64,000 nt of DNA, taken from contig JACCGJ010016169.1 in assembly GCA_013407085.1 (NCBI GenBank), forward strand, positions 1 through 64,000, written 5' to 3'. The translations under genes were made by a program, and so were the position numbers. Position 1 is the stretch's first letter. Each line of letters starts with the position of its first letter. The stretch comes from Atriophallophorus winterbourni. Its lineage: Eukaryota > Platyhelminthes > Trematoda > Plagiorchiida > Microphallidae. Of this stretch, positions 40,501 to 50,000 are shown one piece after another. The notes beneath the pieces are model-generated. The model was given only the letters and a program-made list of their open reading frames with translations. It did not search any database and was not told the origin of the DNA.

Positions 40501-40988
40501 ACAACATTTAGATAATAACTTGTATCGGTCGCTCCGGGGTCTTCATGGTATAGACGTGGAGAGAAATCAGCAGTAAAATTAAGGAGCACAGAACACGTAT
40601 CAACAACCATCATATAAATAAAAACTGTTTTATACGTTATTTAGTATTTGGTGAACAAACAAGTAAGAAGCAAACAAGTAAACCTTGATAGCAAGGAACA
40701 GATTTTGTTACCAACTCTTGTCAAGTAGATTGGCAAGGAAAGCTTGTTATAATGCATGGCAGGGAAAGCCGTAAGGAAATTGTCGTGCTGATGTAACTCT
40801 TCACGAAACTTGATTGAATGCATGTTTATTCTAGGTGTACTCACCTCATCCCAGTTTGTTTGTGAATACTCTTCTATAGAATCCGTAGTTATTTAAGTTC
40901 CAACCTTCCCAATCTTTAAGGATGTAACTTTTTCATGGTTGTGTGGCAATTAAGCATTCGGTACACGCCACTGGTGTAATGCTGTCTC

Positions 40989-41024
<36 letters not shown>

Positions 41025-44000
41025 CCAACTGCTTCGTAAATAATATAAAAAGTAAACCCAGAATTGTATTGATCTACTGATTGTAGCACACATTTATATG
41101 AGCGATCATGGATCCAGTTCACCAGAAGTGCTTTCGGAAAATAAGGTCAATATGTTCACCGGCAAAACAGTTGTCCGTGCAATACCAGATGCCCCCATGG
41201 GATTCATTTGTGCCAGAGAGAAAGAAGCTTTGGAGGTAAGCAATTTCTAGGCATTTAAGATTTTGAAAACTTAACTAATCGTAATCGAATTTCGTTACGG
41301 CTGCCGCATTCTGAACGGTCTTTTCAAATTCTCAAATTCTAAGTCTTAATGCATTGATTTGTTTAAACGGTACGGGACTTGTACGTCTCCTAATGAGGTG
41401 CTAAAATTAGATTGCCAACATGATGACATCGATACTACGACATTATTCAACCACCAGGCATATTAATTGTTGTGTTTTGATATACCTTTGAACCCAAGAT
41501 TATGAGTTATGGTGTTCTGCATAATTCACGAGAACTCATCAGTCGTATCATTCGCTAGCACAGTTCACACCTCTACATTATGATCGAAAGATTCGGTTGA
41601 TATTTTCTGGCCTCGCTATCTGTTGATACTTTCCAGAATGGCCAGATGGCTCTCATAGTTGTGACAGCTTTTTTTGATGGATGTAATTAACCAAATATCT
41701 CTCTCGGGTTTGCTTTAATGTTACACTTCGTTGCGTCCCAGGTAGCATGGCTGGTCAACCTCTGCGAACCTTGTCAGTGAGCCATGTCTGGCATGTGTTA
41801 TTTATCCATTATGAGACCGCATATTAATTGTACGGCTTCCTGAAAGTTCCAAATTTAAACCGAACTTCAAGACTCAATGATATCAAATTAGTGGTCATAT
41901 GACAAGTTTCAATTATTCGTTTGCCCAGTTACTCTCGAACAAATGGTGAAAAGTGTTTCAAGCAATAGCTGTGAACAGAAATCTGTGAGGTTATTATGAC
42001 ATTTGTTTAAAGTTTTATGCAGATCAAATACAATTTTTTTCGCTTTCTTATGCATGTATTATTGAGCTTGGTGTTAAATACCGAAAATGATTTCCTTCGC
42101 TCTATTTATGCGTTTTGTTTAGAAAAATGGGAATTTTTAGTGAAATGACTTTATTTATTGCACACTTTGTTACGTCTTGTAAAACAAAGTAAATTAATGT
42201 AGATTGGGTTTGAACCCATGTCATTGAACAACAAAGCTTATTTGCATGCATCTCCATCACACACACCCCACGACCGGTTTCGTGCTGTTTGCACTCATCA
42301 GGTAAGGGCAGTAGGACCAGGAACCGCATGCGCTTGAAACAGTGAAAGAATGGTTATCATGTTGCGATTGTATGCCAGTGTGGGATAAGGTTGATGCGAC
42401 CAACCTGTACAATCACATGAGCGTATGTGGATCTTGATCCTACTGTCCCTTTTTGATAAATGCAAACAGCAATAAACCGATCGTGGGGCGTGCATGTGAT
42501 GGAAATGCATGCAAAGGAGCTTTTTGTTCGAAGTAAATTAGTGTTTTTTACATCTCAGTGTCAATTATGTGCCTTATTTTCATGCTATCAATGAACGCTA
42601 TGATGTAATTGGTTGCAAACTATATGTTTACTTTCGGTTTTTCCATATATGTACCTAGTTGAATCGTTTCTGCTCAAGTTAAGCTGGTCATTTACCAGTT
42701 GTGATCCACTAATTTTAAATCGTATCCACGAAGAATAATGTGCTAAATTGAAATAAGTACGTATTTTCTGAGAGATATTCTATCATTAGGTTTAGCACAA
42801 GTGAATAACAGTATTGAAACTCCATTTTGTTAAGGGACATGTTTTACCCAAACTTTTTATGTGCAATTATTACGTTACATCACCTTCAATGAAATTAATC
42901 CAAAGCCCCAGATATATAAACTTCAATCTCATTCAGATTCTAATTCCGATAATGTTTACATTCAATTATTTCGCTTAGTTCTATCGTGGTTCGAAATACG
43001 AATGGAACATGGATATTTTCAAATTGGATGATTTGGTGGACGGACATACCCTGGTGTTTCTTACTAAATCCGTACTGGAGGTAAACAATCTCAACAGATG
43101 TATAATACGAGTTGTTTAACATTTACATAGAGTGTTGTCACTGCATTACGACATTGTTTCAATTCTCTACGTTTTATAGTTTATTCTGTTTCTACGATTG
43201 AAACAGAAAGAACCGTTTCGATAAACTGAGTGAATAACTGCAGGATTTCAGTGAAAAAATTACGAAATGCCGAGAGTTCGTCTCATTTTCAATTGTGTTC
43301 ACTTAAGTGCAATAAGAGGACATGACCTAGCGAACGTTAAAACGGATATCAAGTTATTACTATTCATGTTATCGTGGTCACTGTTTTTCTATCTTCAAAT
43401 CATTTATCCTTCTGACTTGGAGTGAAGTATAATCTTACCTGGATGATCAAGCAACAGAACGCTTAAAATAAAAATTTTTAAACGTGACTCGACGAAATTC
43501 TCAGTTGGTGAATTACGGAGAGTTTTTTGTTAGGAAAATTTTGTTATAGAAGCCCTGAAAATCTAAAATCAAGATACGGAGCATGATAGTATAACAATAC
43601 TTCTTGTCAAATAGCTGACCCTGCTGTCTATTAAAAGTAACCATGAGCGTACTTTGGGTTGGTCAAAATAATCTACTCATCTTGGTAAACTCAAACCAAA
43701 CTAAATGCGGTGAATTTCAAATAACCAACATATAGTATAACGAAACTTAGTTCACGCTTGATTTGTTCCAACCTTTATTCATTTAGACATTCGAAGTTTT
43801 CACGCATGTCAACGTGGATCGAGCTACGGTTCTAAACTTTCTATGCCTGCTGGAAGCTAACTACAAACCAAACTTCTATCACTCAAGCTTGCATGCCGCA
43901 GATGTTACGCATTCGATGTTTCTGATGCTCAACACGCAAAATCTCGCCGTAAGTTGATCACATTTCTCTCGAATATACTGTCTGGCACTATTACATAAAA

Positions 44001-47000
44001 TTTTGGTCATATACCCTCAATAATTTTCCAATGCAGTGTGTGCGAGGGTAAAACTACAAAACTGTCTGGTATGAGATTAAAAACGCTTGACCCAGAATCG
44101 CCTTGTTATTTAAGTTTTGAAAATTGAGGGACGTTGAAAAAGGCTCGAGAGTAAAATTATATCTTTGATGTTTTACCGCTTTAGACCAAAAATGCGCTTG
44201 ATTATAATGCGTCGCATCATTCACAAATAATTACATTGTTTTTGTTCTAATGTTTAAAAAATGAAACGTTTTCCAAACCCCGATTCAAAATTTGTGATTG
44301 AAAAGGCATTCGGGTTTACAAGAGCATTAGGGCCAAAATAATTCTACAAAATATATACATATAAATAATATTATTTGGTCTAGATGACTGCGACAATGCA
44401 GAGAAACGATTTATCAATAGGTTGGGGTCGTAACAGGGATAGATTGCATATAATAATTTTGATTTTAATGCTAAATTCATGCAGTTTACCAAGTTGACTG
44501 GTATCGAATTTCAAACAAAACACACAAACACTGAATAAAGTTATCGAAGGAAACCTCGAATCACACTGGCAGTTTGAAGTTGGAATAAATTATCCGTTGT
44601 GTAAGAGTCCTTGGGGGCCCACGTTTTTTGAGGAAATCAACGTACGGCATATTTTGAAAATCATCGACTAGTTAAGACGGTCGCTGATATAGACAGTATA
44701 AAAATGAACGAGTCTACATCTGGCATATAGAAGGCCGCATGCTATCTGTGCTGTTGAAAGTTCTGTTCAATAAAACGAGGTTTGTTCTTCAAATCTGTGG
44801 GTTGCGCAAATGAAAATTTACCAGTTACGCGGCCATATATACTGGATTGAGCAATATCCCATTCGATTGAGTAAAATAAAACGCTTGATCACCAACCCCC
44901 ATCGGAAGCTAGACACGTAGAATTCCTTCAATGTTAAATGATCGAAGACCATGGCATTTATGACTGCATTTTTGTTAAATTTTTGGATGAATTAACACAT
45001 TTTCATTGCACGCCCCATACATAACTACAGAGACAATATGACAAGTTTAAAGTAAAATCAAAATTCGTTTTTTAAAATTATTTTTAGAGAAAACGGTTTT
45101 TTTCGCGTGTGTGTGGGATTTCGTTCTCTATGTTTGTGGCCACTCATCATACCAAGTCCTTTGAAATATTCCAAAATATGATCGCGACGTTCAATAATGG
45201 AAGCACCGGACTCTTATTAGAATTTATCATCAGCGGATGTCCTCTAATCCCCGACCATCAGCATTGAAGTCCTACGTCTTACGCAATGGGCTACCGTCCA
45301 CCGTTTGACCAAAAGCAATTAAACGTTCATGAATGTTTCTCTAGACTGGCACATTTGAGTAGCTTTGTTTGCCTGAACAGTCACGGAGTAGCCAACAACA
45401 TCTGTTGTAGTCGTCCAACTAAATTGATCTCCATGTCAGGTCTTCCAATAGGATACAATGTAAGCTAACACGTAGAAAGATATTTAAATGTGCCAGTTTC
45501 GAGAAAGATTCATGATCGCTTAATTGCGATCAATCAAAAATGGAGGGTAGCACAGGTCGTTAGAAGTCGTCATTAAATTCGTGCATATTTCAAAGGACTT
45601 ATTTCTGTTGAGTAGTCATAAACATTTTGTTTTTACCGTAGCGCCAGATCAAAATTTATTTGATCACATTTCTACTGATTCCAGGCCCATCCCATCTAAA
45701 CGTATCGGTTCAACGCATTGTAACCTGCCATTTTCCAAATATGTGTTCTAATTTTGTCACCATGTTGATGGCAGAAATTATAACGGCATTTGTAGATTAA
45801 TTCCAATTAGACTTGGTTTGTAATGCATAAGAAATTTGAGTGCAAGAATCGACGAAAATGATTCACCATCGCAGTGTAGGATGCCAAAATTAATACAAAA
45901 CTAAGCTAAAATCCCCATTTATTCTTTTGTTAATGGGAGACGCGTCTGATGTGTATTAAACATAATAAGTAAGCAAAGTTAAACTTGTATGCCACTGTTA
46001 TATAAGGTTCGTAAGGGTTTTTAATCAACTGAGCGGATAGTAGTCATGGATATTCAACACCCACCCTAATGGTTAATGAGCTGATGAAACTGCAATGGAT
46101 AATATTTGGACAAACCATTAACAGTTCTTGCATAGATTGGATTGATGCATGTGCTACATGTGTGGATCCCTAGAAAAACGGGCTATAAACGAATATTATT
46201 TACTTTTTAACTTAACGCACAGAGAAATACTAGTATGTCACGTAGATGGAATCGAGCACTATACTCGTGCGGATGCTTGAATACCCATACTCCCTAATAC
46301 TATGCTAAAGCCATTTTACTTACCCTTGTTTTTCAGCAACTGACGACCAGTCTAGATAAGTTTGCACTCATCATCGCAGCCGCCGCACACGACGTCGGGC
46401 ATCCTGGTTTCAATAACCAATACTTGATCAATACGCGTAAGTGATCTGGTCGGTAATTCCCATTCCGAATATCGATGTTTTAATGGATCAAAAATAGCAC
46501 TGTTGTTATCACACTGAGTAAGATGCGATTGTCTGATACGCCTCACAACTTGGGCAGTTTTAACCAATACGCAGATACGGTTAAGGAAAGAATCTTTAGG
46601 AAAGATTGCATTATGAGTTTCGTACTGATCTTACGTAAATTACACAGATGGTTGATCAAAGTCCACCGCACACTTGCAAATCGGAATAAGCGTGCCTAAC
46701 CAAGTTTCTACAAGTGATTCAATCAACTTATCCATAAAAACAACCGCAATCTTTAACTAATAATATCATTAAGAACCACACCGAAAACCAATCACCAGGA
46801 CCGTGTTTGGCGCAAATCTGATCTACCGCCGTTCATGTACCTAGTGTTTTGAGTGAACTGGAGCTGCTTTAATTGATAAAAAATCACATCTAGTAACCGT
46901 TGAAAAGTACAATCGAGAGTGAAGTTATTATTCGCTTGTATTTACATTATTTGTGATGAAATCGCATGCAAAATATTACCTTTGTTCTGCACCTTAGGTT

Positions 47001-50000
47001 TAACTACATCTACATGCAATTGAGCAGGTTGGTCGTACCATCCTCACAAATAGTGGCTTACAAGCACTACTTGGTAATAGTAATATACCGGAAACTGGCA
47101 AATGTGCGACTGTAAAAGCACACTTGGGTGTTTGATGTTCCCACCATTCATTGTTTTGCATTTTTATATCGCAAAATCCTCTGTATGTGCTACTCAAGCA
47201 ATCGAATGGCAACGAGTTGTTAACAAATGCAATGTAGCTACATCTATGGCAATTTCGAGTTAAATGAATGTTCGTCTGAATAACGACTCAAGCTGATCCA
47301 CAAATAAGTCAGTCAGTCCTCTCCGTGCCGGGTAGCACATGAGGCGAAGACAACTTCACGCCAGTGGTTCCGGTCTGTCTAACGCTAGCACACAATAGGA
47401 AAGCTAGTTCGAGTTCGCTTCTTATCAGCATTTCCGTACTTAAATCTATTTGCAGCTGCCCTGGGCACGGAAGTTGAATCGGTAAAATATGTTCGATGTC
47501 CTCCAAATCCTTTTTTAATCTCAGAAGCCAGCGATAATGGACACATCTTCAACCAGATCAATTAAAATCATATGGGCTGAAACTGCGTAGAAGCAGTGTT
47601 CTTTGTGACCCCGACGGTTATCCGTTTCAGGTTGAGAACCAAAACACGTTGCTTCTTGGCAACACCAAATGCATACAGTTATCAAAATAACCCTGCTTTA
47701 TATCAGCATTCAAAAGCATTTAAATTTTGTGCTAGGTTCTCAATATTAGTCAAAATCATCTAACGTTAATGATGATATCATCACAGGAACCAACCAATGG
47801 TTACTAAATCACGTGAAATTGAAATCCATTTGAAAACGAATTGAGAGTAAAAAGAATCTCGAGTAATCCAATGATGTGAATTCTCATAACGAATTGCGCT
47901 ACTTTACACAAATGTTTGGAGATGATGTCGCCTAGGTATCTTGTTGGAACTTTGCGCTAACTAATAATACTAGTGCGTCGTACATTTATCCCTTGTAAAG
48001 GTTACGATGTGCAGTGTATTCTATTTTGATTGAAAAATGCGGATTCTCTAGTCAAAACAAACCTTTTCATTTGTATTTAGCTAATGTTCTGGCTCGTCAT
48101 CTTCGGATTTTCAACTCTACGTTTTCTAATAGAGATTTCCTAAATGTTCACCTATAAATTCAATTAACAAGAATCAACAAGCAAAACTTCTTATTCGATT
48201 TTTTTGAAAGGACATCCTTTAGCAATTACCTACAACGATAATTCCGTGTTAGAGAACCACCATGCCGCATCCACCTTCAGGCTTATCAACAATCGGGGTT
48301 GCGATTTTCTTCGACAGCTAAGCTCAGACGAGCAAAAATTATTTCGGCGGATTGTCATCGCATCAGTGAGTAATGGTTTCACGATTAAGCACGCAGTATC
48401 ATTTATAGCAATATTCTAAGCACTCAAAGTAATTGGAAGTTGATTGGCGATGTTTGATGCATTCGATTTCAGATTCTAAATACCGACATGGCTCGCCACG
48501 CGAACGTGATTGAACACTTCTCGAGGTCAATTAACAGTTACTTGGAGGTGAAGCACGCTCCGTCAAACATACTGCGGGAATCTGTGAGTTATCGACGAAA
48601 CCAGCAAGGTCATTCCTCGTTAACTTTTTTCTGACATGCATATCAATTCCTGTTGAATGTTACTCGATGTAACATTCACACGGTAACACGCAGCATTACA
48701 ATCTATTTTAATATAAAAATGCCCAAGTCGGACTAGCGTTTTGTAAGTATAACAAAGTTACAAAAGCAGACCAATTAAACATTTGGTGTGGTACCCGACG
48801 CATCGCGTAGTGGAATATGATTGGAAATTAAAAACTACTTTTCCAGATTTATCTAAGCATTCGGAAAAAACGCAAGTAAAGGCTAAAAATCTGTTTCCAA
48901 AAAATGAACTCTCGCGAATAATGAGCGGATCCTTAGATGAATCCTGTTTAAATTCTTGAGAAATGTGAGCAGAACACTGTATTAAACCGCTGTGACCTAT
49001 TGACGGGTTCTTTTATGGTTTTAGTGGTACGAAGCGCTGAGTAATATGACTTCGCCCAGTGAAAGGGGTGCCGGGCTGACGATTATTTTCCCGGCAATTG
49101 ACGCCACCCGTTTTATACCGAGTATATTGGAGATTTGAGGCACAACCTTTCAGTCAAAAGGTGGCATCACATCTCCGGACAAATCGATGATTGAAATTGG
49201 AACCGCAAATTTAATGGAAGGCGAATAACACAATCTTTACACTTACACAAGGCATTTTATGAAGTGAAGACTCTGGTTTGATCGTACATGAGCGTGACGT
49301 GATTTAACAATCTGAGAATCACGCTTGTGACGAGTGAAAACGAAAACCCTCGCAAGTGATGCACGCACTTTGCTTCTGAGAATCAACTGATCGATATCTT
49401 CATTGTGAATAGCTAAACTTACCAAGTTGTGTTAAAATATAATAAAGATGAATACACAGATTAGCGTCAAAATTCGCTGTTGTGTACACAATTTTGCCAC
49501 TATAATTTATAATAACGGGATTATTGATTCTGAATCCAGTATTAGCGAATACGAGTAACAACGCTCTAATGTTGGATGGGCTAATATATAAGTAGGTGTG
49601 AATGATCCACCTCAGTGTTGCATGTTCTAGGGATTCAGATTCACAGTTGTTTACCTACACAGATTCTAACCACACTGGTCCACTGTGCTGATCTCGCTGG
49701 TCCAACCAGGGCTTTGCCCATTTATCGCGACTGGACCAACCGGGTGATGCAAGAAATGTTTTTTCAAGGTGAGGAGGAATATAAACTCGGACTCCCAATC
49801 AGTCCGATGTGCAATCGTGATTCGGTCATAGTGGAAAAGGCGCAGGTGAGCATTCGTTTTTGCTAGACACCATCACATGATTAGCAATAATACTCAAGGT
49901 TACATTTCACACCTAAATGCCGAATAGATATTGCTATTTTGTCACCAAAGATCCATAACTCAGTAAGTTAGGCCTTATTGAAAACCAATGCACAAAATCC

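Noticed and set aside
40916..41122. Open frame with a nine-histidine run on the - strand
   Set aside because: It is the reverse reading of the (ATG)n microsatellite; the frame has no homology and overlaps the border of a phosphodiesterase intron.
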